Below, in pieces: positions 1 to 7,971 of a stretch of 64,000 nucleotides of DNA. Positions within the stretch are counted from its first letter, which is position 1. Every line of letters starts with the position of its first letter. The DNA is taken from contig NZ_FPBO01000015.1 in NCBI RefSeq assembly GCF_900116645.1, forward strand, positions 62,001 through 126,000. The letters run 5' to 3'. The notes beneath the pieces were generated by a model, which did not search any database, was not told the DNA's origin, and saw only the letters and a program-made list of their open reading frames with translations. Source of the DNA: Pseudoduganella namucuonensis (GTDB taxonomy: Bacteria; Pseudomonadota; Gammaproteobacteria; Burkholderiales; Burkholderiaceae_D). The position numbers and the translations under genes are program-made.

Positions 1-1
1 T

Positions 2-2611
2 CACTATCTGAAGCCGTTCAGTATCGGCCGCAAGCTGACGATCGGATTTGGTGCACTGGCCATCGTCACGCTGCTGGTTGCGACACGAGCCTTCGTTGCG
101 GGGCGCAACGCCACCGAGGACATCCGTCTTGTCGAAGCGGTGCGCGCACCCGCGTCGCTGACTTCGGCGCAGGCGCAGGCTGGCCTGCTGAGAATGCAGC
201 TGCATATGCGCGGCTATCTGGTGTTGTCCGACCCTGTCGACATCGAGGAATTCCAAGTGGCCCGGCATGCCTTCGAGGAGCGCCTTGCGTCCTTGCAGGC
301 GATGTCCCGCAACTGGCCCGAGGAAGAGGCGAAGTGGGTCGTCGAACTGACTACCACCTATGCGCGCTGGGCCAAGCTGCCGCCGCATCTGTTCGAACTG
401 CACGACAATCCGCTCAAGAACCGGCCGGCCTTGCGCATTGCCAGGGGTGACATCCAGGAACTGCGGATACGGATTCTCGATAATATCGATACCATGATCA
501 GCATCCAGAAAGCGCGCGGCATGCAGCCGCAGAGCCGGGAATTGCTGGCCGACCTGCTGGGATTCCAGACCTCGTTCGATGCCATGGCGACCAACCTGAT
601 GGCGTACGGCGCGTCGGGAGAACTCAATTTCGAGCTGGCCTACGGACCGCAATTGGGAACCAATGCAGCGATCTGGAATACCCTGTCCGGCAAGCGCGCG
701 CTGCTGTCGGACGAACAGCGGAGCAAGTTCGACATGATTTCCCGCGATCGGGCGAAAGTCGCGGAGCTGGCCTTGCAACTCATAGGCATAATCAACGGCG
801 AGCATGCCTATGAGGATCTGTATCTATTCCGTACCGAAGTCACGCCGCAGGCGGAAGTTCTGCTCGGCCTGCTCAACAAGATCACCCAGCGGCAACAGGT
901 GCAATTGCAAACCGATCTCGCACGGGCGCGCAGCAGCCTATCGGATGCGCACCTGCAAACGGCGGCCGGCGGTATGCTTGCCGTTGTTTTCAGCGTCGCG
1001 CTGGCCTATCTGTTCCGGCGCAGCATTGTCGATCCGGTACGCCGGCTGACCGAGGTGGCCGAGCAGGTCGCGGCCGGCAATCTTTCCACGCGCGCCGAGG
1101 TCGAGTCACGCGACGAGATCGGCGTGCTCGGAATCAGCATCAACATCATGACGAAGCGGCTGGCCGAAACCATTGAGCATCTCGAAGCGGTGTTCGCGGA
1201 AGCACAGCGTGCCAGGGATGCCGCCGATGCCGCCAACCGTGCCAAGAGCGAGTTCCTTGCCAACATGAGCCATGAGTTGCGCACGCCGCTCAACGGCATT
1301 CTGGGGTATGCCCAGATCCTGCAGCGCGACAGGACACTGGGCGAGCAGCAACTGTCCGGGGTGAACGTGATCCGGCACAGCGGCGAGCATCTGCTTACCC
1401 TTATCAACGATATCCTGGATCTGGCCAAGATCGAAGCCGGCAAGATGGAGCTCTACCTGGTCGACCTCCAGCTGGCCGGCTTCGCGCGCACCCTCGTCGA
1501 GATGGTCGAGGTGAAAGCGGTGCAGAAGGGCCTGGCGTTCGTCTGCGACCTGGCGCCGGATTTGCCGCGGTCGGTCCGGGCCGACGAAAAGCGGTTGCGC
1601 CAAGTGCTGCTCAATTTGCTGTCCAATGCGGTCAAGTTCACCGACCACGGCCAGGTGACACTGCGGGTGCGCGCCGTGTCGCCCGCCCGGCTGCGCTTCG
1701 AGGTGCAGGATAGCGGCGTGGGCATCAGTACCGATCAATTGGGCGCCCTCTTCCAGCCGTTCGAGCAAGTGGGCGAGGCGCAGCGCCGTCTGGGCGGTAC
1801 CGGCCTGGGACTGGCCATCAGCCGGCAATACGTGCGCCTGATGGGGGGCGATATCCAGGTCGAGAGTCGGATCGGCCAAGGCAGCACGTTCTGGTTCGAA
1901 CTGGCTTTACCGGTGGTGGTGGCCGATACGGCCACGGCATTGGCCCGCATCGTGACCGGCTACGCCGGGCCGCCTCTGAAGGTGCTGGTGGTGGACGATG
2001 TGGCCGGGAATCGGGCGGTGGTGGTCGATCTGTTGACGCCGCTCGGCTTCGAGGTGGTCGCGGCAGTGAACGGCCGCGAAGGGCTGGAAATGGCGCAGCG
2101 TTTGCGGCCGCATCTGATCCTGATGGATATGGCGATGCCAGTGATGGATGGCCTGGAAGCCACGCACCGCTTGCGCGAACTGCCGGCCTTCCAGGACGTG
2201 CCGATCATTGTGCTATCGGCCAGCGTTTCCGCGAGCGATAGTGAACAATGCCTGGCGGCCGGGGCGAATGCGTTTCTGCCCAAGCCGATCGACGTGGACC
2301 GGCTGCTGGGCCAGATTGCGACCTTGTTGCCGCTGGAGTGGGTCTACGCTCGGCCGGAAGCAGAACCTACTTCAGAACGGGACGCGAGCGAGGCGTTCGT
2401 GGTGCCGCCGCAGCAGGAAATGGAAGTGCTGTACCGTCTGGCCCTTCGTGGAAACATGCGAGACATTTTGGCGCACGCAGCGCACCTGGCCGAACTCGAC
2501 CCGCGCTACGGCCCGTTCGCCGGCCAATTACGCGTGCTGGCCAAGAGCTTCCAGTCCAAAGCCATTTTCAGCCTGGTGGAGCGCTATCTGAATGGAAACC
2601 AGGTGCAATGA
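2..2611 (+). CDS. Membrane hybrid sensor histidine kinase, 5' end outside window
   Basis: This protein senses a signal at the membrane and relays phosphate from a kinase core to an attached receiver. The frame is open from the first bases and already encodes a membrane helix at about 35-97, so the true start lies upstream; the first in-frame GTG (140) is internal. In order I see an extracytoplasmic four-helix-like region, a second helix near 970-1015, a HAMP linker, HisKA with phospho-acceptor His at 1271-1273 (motif NMSHELRTPLNG), an HATPase with N box (NLLSNAVKFT) and GGTGLGLAIS, and a receiver whose Asp is codon 2126-2128 (LILMDMAMPVMDG). A tail of about 60 residues follows the receiver. 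The ligand and the downstream partner cannot be read from the sequence, and the neighbouring genes do not point to a pathway. Confidence 0.93.
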   Translation, partial: HYLKPFSIGRKLTIGFGALAIVTLLVATRAFVAGRNATEDIRLVEAVRAPASLTSAQAQAGLLRMQLHMRGYLVLSDPVDIEEFQVARHAFEERLASLQAMSRNWPEEEAKWVVELTTTYARWAKLPPHLFELHDNPLKNRPALRIARGDIQELRIRILDNIDTMISIQKARGMQPQSRELLADLLGFQTSFDAMATNLMAYGASGELNFELAYGPQLGTNAAIWNTLSGKRALLSDEQRSKFDMISRDRAKVAELALQLIGIINGEHAYEDLYLFRTEVTPQAEVLLGLLNKITQRQQVQLQTDLARARSSLSDAHLQTAAGGMLAVVFSVALAYLFRRSIVDPVRRLTEVAEQVAAGNLSTRAEVESRDEIGVLGISINIMTKRLAETIEHLEAVFAEAQRARDAADAANRAKSEFLANMSHELRTPLNGILGYAQILQRDRTLGEQQLSGVNVIRHSGEHLLTLINDILDLAKIEAGKMELYLVDLQLAGFARTLVEMVEVKAVQKGLAFVCDLAPDLPRSVRADEKRLRQVLLNLLSNAVKFTDHGQVTLRVRAVSPARLRFEVQDSGVGISTDQLGALFQPFEQVGEAQRRLGGTGLGLAISRQYVRLMGGDIQVESRIGQGSTFWFELALPVVVADTATALARIVTGYAGPPLKVLVVDDVAGNRAVVVDLLTPLGFEVVAAVNGREGLEMAQRLRPHLILMDMAMPVMDGLEATHRLRELPAFQDVPIIVLSASVSASDSEQCLAAGANAFLPKPIDVDRLLGQIATLLPLEWVYARPEAEPTSERDASEAFVVPPQQEMEVLYRLALRGNMRDILAHAAHLAELDPRYGPFAGQLRVLAKSFQSKAIFSLVERYLNGNQVQ

Positions 2612-2787
2612 CAGGGTTGATTTCGCTGTCGTGCCTTGCTATGGCGCTGAATCCAGCTTGGCATAATATTATGAATATTGCAATAAAATTCGATGTGCGC
2701 TTCCCACCATGCGTAACATTGCGCAGCTCGGTCGCCGATACAGTTATGCGCGGTAGGGCTCCACGGATCGTATCGTATAGGTACACG

Positions 2788-2916
2788 CTGAAGGAGCGTG
2801 GCGTCACGCTCAAGGCGACCGAGCAACCCATAGACACCCGCAGCGCGGCTGGCAAGGCATTCCTGGACATGCTGGGCGTGTTCGCGGAATTCGAAACGAA
2901 CCTCCGGCGCGATCGA
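2788..2916 (+). pseudogene. Serine recombinase (Tn3-type resolvase/invertase) fragment
   Basis: About 43 codons read as the middle of a Tn3-family resolvase: an ERGVTLKATEQPIDTR segment followed by GKAFLDMLGVFAEFETNLRR. Neither the N-terminal catalytic serine region nor the C-terminal helix-turn-helix is present. The frame then runs out of register into the following TctA remnant. This is a relic of a transposon or integron-type element that was deleted. I found no terminal inverted repeats around it. Confidence 0.8.
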
Positions 2917-3523
2917 GGGCGTGGCGGCGCCCGAGGCGGCCAACAACGCCGGCGCGCAGACCTCGTTCATCCCGATGCTGACCCTCGGCATCCTGTCCAA
3001 CCCGGTGATGGCGCTCATGATAGGCGCGATGATCATCCAGGGCATACAGCCCGGGCCGGCCGTGATGACGGAACAGCCGGCGCTGTTCTGGGGCATCATC
3101 GCCTCCATGTGGATCGGCAACTTCTTCCTGGTGGTGCTGAACCTGCCGATGATAGGCCTGTGGGTGCGCATGATCATGGTGCCGTACCGGCTGCTGTATC
3201 CGATGATACTGATCTTCTGCGCGATCGGCGTGTTCAGCCTGAACAACAGCGACTTCGACATCCACCTGATGGTGCTGTTCGGCCTGTTCGGCTACGTGTG
3301 CGCCAAGTTCGACATGGAGGCTGCGCCCATGCTGCTGGGCTTCATCCTCGGGCCGATGATGGAGGAATACCTGCGCCGGGCGCTGCTGCTGTCGCGCAGC
3401 GATCCCATGGTCTTCGTCGAGCGGCCGATCTCCGCCGTCATGCTGGCCATGGCGCTGGCGGCGCTCACCGCGGTCCTGCTGCCGGCCTTGCGGCGTAAGC
3501 GCGAGGAGGCGTTCGTGGAATAA
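2909..3523 (+). pseudogene. C-terminal fragment of TctA-family tricarboxylate transporter permease
   Basis: The frame matches the C-terminal third of the large membrane subunit of tripartite tricarboxylate transporters: GVAAPEAANNAGAQTSFIP, ILSNPVMALMIGAMIIQGIQPGP, then several hydrophobic helices ending at a TAA. A full TctA is about 500 residues and only about 200 remain. The 5' portion is replaced by the resolvase fragment at about 2908-2916, where the two coding frames meet and share a few bases. A GTG at 2921 could start translation, but a truncated permease without its TctB/TctC partners is unlikely to work. Confidence 0.82.
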
Positions 3524-3544
3524 CGGCGCCCGCCCATAAATAAA

Positions 3545-3579
3545 TAACCCAGGGTTATTTTGAAATTACCCCTGGGTTA
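3545..3579. terminator. Bidirectional hairpin terminator
   Basis: A perfect 10-bp inverted repeat (TAACCCAGGG / CCCTGGGTTA) encloses a 15-base AT-rich loop. On the minus strand the stem is followed by a T-rich run, which suits termination of the ammonia-lyase transcript. It also lies just after the TctA remnant. Confidence 0.7.
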
Positions 3580-3609
3580 ATTAGCCTTGCTGTTGGAACG
3601 ACACTAGGT

Positions 3610-5235
3610 TCAGACGAACTCGCCCACCTTGGCCACCACCGCCTCGCGCACCGAACCGCTGGTGACGAAGGAGTGGGCGACCTGGATGTCGTTGTGGAAC
3701 CAGCGGTCGCCGTCCAGGCAGGCCGGGATCTGCTTGCGGATCTCGTCGTAGGCCGCTTGCGTGCCCTCGCCCAGCTTGAAGCCCGGCAGCAGGTCCTCGG
3801 TCATGGTCAGCGCCTGCGCCGCCAGCAGCATTTCCACGCCCACGATGTATTGCGTGTTCTGCACGATGGTGTAGGCCTTGCGCGCGCACCAGGTGGAGTT
3901 CGAGATGTGGTCTTCGCTGTTGGCCTTCGACGGGATCGAGTCGACGCTGCCCGGCATGGACAGGGTGCGGTTTTCCATCACGAGCGAGCTCAGCGAGCAC
4001 TGCACCACCGGGTAGCCGGTGTTCACGCCGCGCAGGCCGGACATCAGGTTGCGCGGCAGCCCCCACGACAGCGTCGGGTCGATCAGGCGGGCGACGCGGC
4101 GCTCGCAGATCGAGCCCAGGTCGGTGATGGACATGGCCAGCAGGTCCATCGCCTGCGCCAGGTACTGGCCGTGGAAGTTGCCGCCCGAGATTATCTCGAA
4201 GCCGCCGCCTTCCTTGCCGAAGATCAGCGGGTTGTCGGTGGCCGAGTTGATCTCGTTCCTGACGATGGTGTCGATGTAGTCCAGCGCGTCGAACACGGGG
4301 CCGTATACCTGCGGCGTGCAGCGCAGCGAGTACACGTCCTGGATGCGCGGCGAGTACGGGATGTCGGTGCGGCGCAGCTCGTCCGGGAACTGGATCGCGC
4401 GCGCCTCGTGGGTGGTGCGGGTCGAGCCCTTGAGCAGCTTGCGCACGACCTTGGCGGTCTTGATCTGGCCGGGGTGCGGACGGGCCAGCTGGATGCGCGG
4501 ATCGAAGCCGGCCATCTCGGCGCGCATCGCCTCCAAGGTCAGGCCCAGCGACAGGCAGGCGTCGGTCAGCAGGTCGCGCGCGTCCTTGGCGGCCATCACG
4601 GCCACGGCCAGCGAGGCGGTGCAGCCGTTGATCAGGGCCGAGGCGTCCTTGGCTTTCAGGTCGAATTTCACGGGGCCGATCTCGGCCTTGGTGATGGCCT
4701 CGGCGGCCGACATGCGGCGGCCGTCGTACATCACCTCGGCCTCGTCGAAGCCGGCGATGGCGGCGGCCAAGTAGGCCAGCGGGGCCAGGTCGCCGGAGGC
4801 GCCGACGGAACCTTTTTGCGGCATGATGGGGTGGATGCCGGCGTTGATGAAGGCGATCAGGCGGTCCACCACTTCCACCCGCGGCGCGGAGTAGTTGGAG
4901 GCGAAGGCGTTGGCGCGCAGCAGCATGGTGGCGCGCGACACTTCCTCCGAGAACGGCTCGCCGATGCCGCCCGAGTGGGCCTTGATCAGTTGGGTCTGGA
5001 ACAGCTCGATGTGCTCGACCTTGATGCGGGTGTCCTTCAGCAGGCCGACGCCAGTGTTGAAGCTGTACATCATCGGCGCTTCGTCGTGCATCCAGGTCGA
5101 TTCGATGTAGTCGCGGCTCTCCTTCAGGGCTGCGCGCGACGAGGCGGCCAATTCCACCTTGGCGTGGGGCGCGCGCGCCACGGCGAGCACTTGCTCGGCG
5201 GTGAGGGTGAAGCCGTCGATGGTTACGGTAGTCAT
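3610..5235 (-). CDS. hutH: Histidine/aromatic amino acid ammonia-lyase
   Basis: A 541-residue MIO-dependent lyase that removes ammonia from an amino acid; histidine to urocanate is the family's usual reaction. The self-cyclising Ala-Ser-Gly triad is at 146-148 (GSVGASGDLAPL), with the active-site loop YSFNTGVG at 57-64 and a His at 87 in the position typical of histidine lyases. The GSVDSIPS region preceded by MENR keeps the Glu expected in histidine lyases. It is slightly longer than classical HutH (about 510). No hutU, hutI or hutG is nearby; it lies 62 bp downstream of puuD on the same strand, so it is probably cotranscribed with urate oxidation. The family is certain, the substrate less so. 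Confidence 0.85.
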   Translation of the reverse strand: MTTVTIDGFTLTAEQVLAVARAPHAKVELAASSRAALKESRDYIESTWMHDEAPMMYSFNTGVGLLKDTRIKVEHIELFQTQLIKAHSGGIGEPFSEEVSRATMLLRANAFASNYSAPRVEVVDRLIAFINAGIHPIMPQKGSVGASGDLAPLAYLAAAIAGFDEAEVMYDGRRMSAAEAITKAEIGPVKFDLKAKDASALINGCTASLAVAVMAAKDARDLLTDACLSLGLTLEAMRAEMAGFDPRIQLARPHPGQIKTAKVVRKLLKGSTRTTHEARAIQFPDELRRTDIPYSPRIQDVYSLRCTPQVYGPVFDALDYIDTIVRNEINSATDNPLIFGKEGGGFEIISGGNFHGQYLAQAMDLLAMSITDLGSICERRVARLIDPTLSWGLPRNLMSGLRGVNTGYPVVQCSLSSLVMENRTLSMPGSVDSIPSKANSEDHISNSTWCARKAYTIVQNTQYIVGVEMLLAAQALTMTEDLLPGFKLGEGTQAAYDEIRKQIPACLDGDRWFHNDIQVAHSFVTSGSVREAVVAKVGEFV

Positions 5236-5297
5236 ATTCTTTCCTTCGTGTGGGGACGTGGCGTGCCGGGCGGCGGGCGCCGCCCGGCGTACTCTTA

Positions 5298-6575
5298 TCA
5301 GTTCGCGCCTGCTTCGAACCAGGTGCCGATCAGTTGGCGTTCCGCGTCCGTCATTTGCGTCATGTTAGCCAGCGGCATGTCCTTGCTCTGCACGGCGCGC
5401 TGGAACACCTTGGCGGCGTGCTGGCGGGTCTGCTCTGGCGTGTCCAGCATCACACCGCCGGGGGCGGAGGCGAAACCGGCCTGGGTCGGCGCCGCCGAGT
5501 GGCATGACACGCAGCGCTGCGTCACCACCGTTTGCACGGCGGCGATGTCGGCGCCGGTGGCCGGCGCCGAGGCGGCGTCGGCGTGGCCGTGGCCGTCGGT
5601 CGCCGCGGCGGCGGCCGCCGGCGCCGAAGGTTGGGCTGCCACCGCCTTGCGTGGCGCCGGAGCGATGGCGATGGCCACGGCGACCAGCAGGATCACACCG
5701 GCCACCGGGAAGCCCAGCGACACCTTGCCGGCGTGGCGCAGGTTGAAGAAGTGGCGGATCAGGACGCCGGCGGCCATGATGGCGGCCAGAATCAGCCAGC
5801 TGTAGGCGTGGCTGTAGGTCATCGCGTAGTGGTTGCTGATCATGATCAGCAGCACCGGCAAGGTGAAGTAGTTGTTGTGCACCGAACGCACCTTGGCGCG
5901 CTTGCCGTGGATCGGGTCGGGCGACTGGCCCTTCTCCATCGCTTCCACCAGCTTGCGCTGGCCGGGGATGATCACGAACAGCACGTTACCCACCATCATG
6001 GTGCCGATCATGGCGCCGACGTGGATGTAGGCGGCGCGGCCGCTCAGGGTGTGCGTCAGCACGTAGGCGGCGGCCACGATCAGCACGAACAGCACGGTGC
6101 CCAGCACGGCGGGCGTCTCGGCCAGCTTGGTCTTGCACAGCAGGTCGTACACCAGCCAGCCGCCCAGCAGCGTGCCCAGGCCCACGGCCACGGCTTGCGT
6201 CGAGGACAGGTCGGCGACGTTCTTGTCGATCATCATCGCCGAGGCGTTGAAGTAGTAGACGATGAACAGCATCGCGAAGCCGGAGATCCAGGTCGCGTAC
6301 GCTTCCCATTTGAACCAGTGCAGGTCGGACGGCAGTTCCGCCGGCGCCACCAGGTACTTCTGCGGGTTGTAGAAGCCGCCACCGTGCACGGCCCACAGTT
6401 CACCGGACACGCCGGCCTTGGCCAGCGGGCTGCCGGGTTTCGGCGGCCGGATCGAATTGTCCAGCCAGACGAAGTAAAACGACGCGCCGATCCACGCGAT
6501 ACCGGTGATCAAATGCAGCCAGCGCACCAGCAGATTGAGCCACTCCACCCCATACGATCCGAATAAAGCTTCCAT
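5298..6575 (-). CDS. puuD: Urate hydroxylase PuuD with cytochrome c domain
   Basis: An integral membrane urate oxidase that converts urate to 5-hydroxyisourate and passes electrons to the respiratory chain. The 425-residue protein starts with membrane helices carrying the PuuD signature (LVRWLHLITGIAWIGASFYF, then HGGGFYNPQKY). It ends with a cytochrome c module whose heme motif Cys355-x-x-Cys358-His359 is intact and is followed by a likely distal Met. An Ala-rich linker separates the two parts. It is the first gene of the minus-strand unit that continues into the ammonia-lyase and diverges from the LysR gene. It follows xanthine dehydrogenase in the pathway. Confidence 0.93.
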   Translation of the reverse strand: MEALFGSYGVEWLNLLVRWLHLITGIAWIGASFYFVWLDNSIRPPKPGSPLAKAGVSGELWAVHGGGFYNPQKYLVAPAELPSDLHWFKWEAYATWISGFAMLFIVYYFNASAMMIDKNVADLSSTQAVAVGLGTLLGGWLVYDLLCKTKLAETPAVLGTVLFVLIVAAAYVLTHTLSGRAAYIHVGAMIGTMMVGNVLFVIIPGQRKLVEAMEKGQSPDPIHGKRAKVRSVHNNYFTLPVLLIMISNHYAMTYSHAYSWLILAAIMAAGVLIRHFFNLRHAGKVSLGFPVAGVILLVAVAIAIAPAPRKAVAAQPSAPAAAAAATDGHGHADAASAPATGADIAAVQTVVTQRCVSCHSAAPTQAGFASAPGGVMLDTPEQTRQHAAKVFQRAVQSKDMPLANMTQMTDAERQLIGTWFEAGAN

Positions 6576-6893
6576 GATTTTCCAATTGTTAGTCTTGTCA
6601 TCTGCCTCTGGCGGGCACTTCAGATGAGCGAGGCTCGCGCCCCCAATCCAGTCGTTATCCTGCCGCCGCTACGACCGCGAAGGACACCGCCTCGGCGATG
6701 CCCGTTCAACCACTCCCCGGCCTTGGAAAGGCGTCTCCTCTGCCGCCGGGATGGTGGAACGATATCGCTGTTGCCGCCCCCAGTCCTGCACCCATCCGTA
6801 TAACCCGCATACGTTTCCCCTTATAGCTGTTGCATGCGGGAATGTGCGAACCTGTTATGCATAAGTCGAAATAACCAACTCGAGGAGAACACG
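6576..6893. promoter_or_regulatory. Divergent intergenic region between puuD and its LysR regulator
   Basis: These 318 bases hold no convincing gene. A candidate promoter for the LysR gene is TTGCAT (6830-6835), 17 bp, TGTTAT (6853-6858). A ribosome-binding GAGGAG sits at 6882-6887. In the puuD leader a hairpin CATCTG...CAGATG spans 6599-6626. Divergent LysR/target spacing suggests the regulator binds here, but I could not define an operator. Confidence 0.45.
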
Positions 6894-7829
6894 ATGTCAC
6901 GACTGCCCGAACACCTGGACCTGCACCTGATCCGGATTTTGTATCTGCTGCTGTGCGAGAAAAACGTCTCGCGCGTGGCGCTGAAGCTGAACCAGCCGCA
7001 GCCTTCGATCTCCGCGTCGCTGCGCAAGCTGCGCGAGCTGACCGGCGATCCGCTGCTGGTGCGCGGCGGCCGCGGCATGGTGCCGACCCAGCACGGCGAG
7101 AGCCTGCTGAAGCCGGCCAAGCGCATCCTGGACGAGACCGAAAGCCTGTTCAGCCCGAAGACCGCCTTCGTGCCGCAGGAGGAGGCGCGCACCTTCCACA
7201 TCGCCGCGCCGGACTACATGAACACCCAGTTCTTCACCGAGGTGATCGCCCGCGTGCGCCGCGAATCGCCCAAGAGCCGCCTGGTGATCCACGCGCTGGG
7301 ACCGGACGCCGACTACGTGCGCCTGCTGTCGGACGGCGAGCTGGACCTGGTGGTGGCGAACTGGGACGAGCCGCCCCACCACCTGCACATCTCGAAGCTG
7401 TTCGACGATCCAATCGTGTGCCTGATGCGCGCCAACAGCGCCTACGCGCGCCGCACGCCGAAGGACGGCATGACCATCGAGGATTACCTGACCCTGCCGC
7501 ACGCGGCGCCGGCGCTGATCCTGCCCGGCTACCACGGCAACATCGACGCCTTCCTGGAGCAGCAGAACATGGAGCGCAACATCGTGGTGGAGTCGGCGCA
7601 CTTCCGCATGCTGCCCTACATCGTCGCGCAGACCGACCTGGTGCTGACGGCCGGCCAGCAGTTCGCCAGCTTCTACGAGAACACGCTGGGGCTGAAATCG
7701 TACAAGGTGCCGGTGAAGTTCCCGCCGCTGCGCTTCTACCAGTTGTGGCACGAGCGCGCCCATCACGCCACCGAGCACAAGTGGCTGCGCGCGCAGGTCA
7801 GCACGGCGGCGCGCTTGCTGACGAAATAG
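6894..7829 (+). CDS. LysR-family regulator of purine catabolism (inferred)
   Basis: A 311-residue LysR-type regulator. The N-terminal winged helix (residues about 5-65) contains KNVSRVALKLNQPQPSISA, the usual recognition helix, followed by RLRELTGDPLLVR-type sequence and a substrate-binding co-inducer domain to the end. The start at 6894 is chosen because GAGGAG precedes it by a good distance and the protein begins directly with the DNA-binding domain; an upstream in-frame ATG at 6834 lacks such a site. It is divergent from puuD and lies upstream of the uraD-allC, permease and xdhAB genes on its own strand. Control of this locus is therefore the simplest reading. The effector is unknown, perhaps a purine intermediate. 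Confidence 0.88.
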   Translation: MSRLPEHLDLHLIRILYLLLCEKNVSRVALKLNQPQPSISASLRKLRELTGDPLLVRGGRGMVPTQHGESLLKPAKRILDETESLFSPKTAFVPQEEARTFHIAAPDYMNTQFFTEVIARVRRESPKSRLVIHALGPDADYVRLLSDGELDLVVANWDEPPHHLHISKLFDDPIVCLMRANSAYARRTPKDGMTIEDYLTLPHAAPALILPGYHGNIDAFLEQQNMERNIVVESAHFRMLPYIVAQTDLVLTAGQQFASFYENTLGLKSYKVPVKFPPLRFYQLWHERAHHATEHKWLRAQVSTAARLLTK

Positions 7830-7941
7830 CGGAAAGACTACGCTGCGATCCGCTATAGCCGCTATCGATTCGACCATATAAATCCGTCCATCCGGCCCAC
7901 TATTATCAAATTGCAATAACCCTGACCCCTCTACCTGGAGC

Positions 7942-7962
7942 GGGCGGCGTCCACTGCCGCCC
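7942..7962 (+). promoter_or_regulatory. Hairpin between Shine-Dalgarno-like GGAG and start codon
   Basis: GGGCGGC (7942-7948) and GCCGCCC (7956-7962) form a perfect 7-bp stem with a 7-base loop. It sits between a TGGAG (7936-7940) and the ATG at 7972, where no other ribosome-binding sequence is visible. Folding would bring the GGAG into normal distance of the start codon; it may modulate translation. Confidence 0.45.
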
Positions 7963-7971
7963 GATTGCACG

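Noticed and set aside
3673..5805. A 710-codon plus-strand frame across hutH and the end of puuD
   Set aside because: Antisense shadow of hutH; the amino-acid composition is not protein-like and the sense frame has all catalytic motifs.
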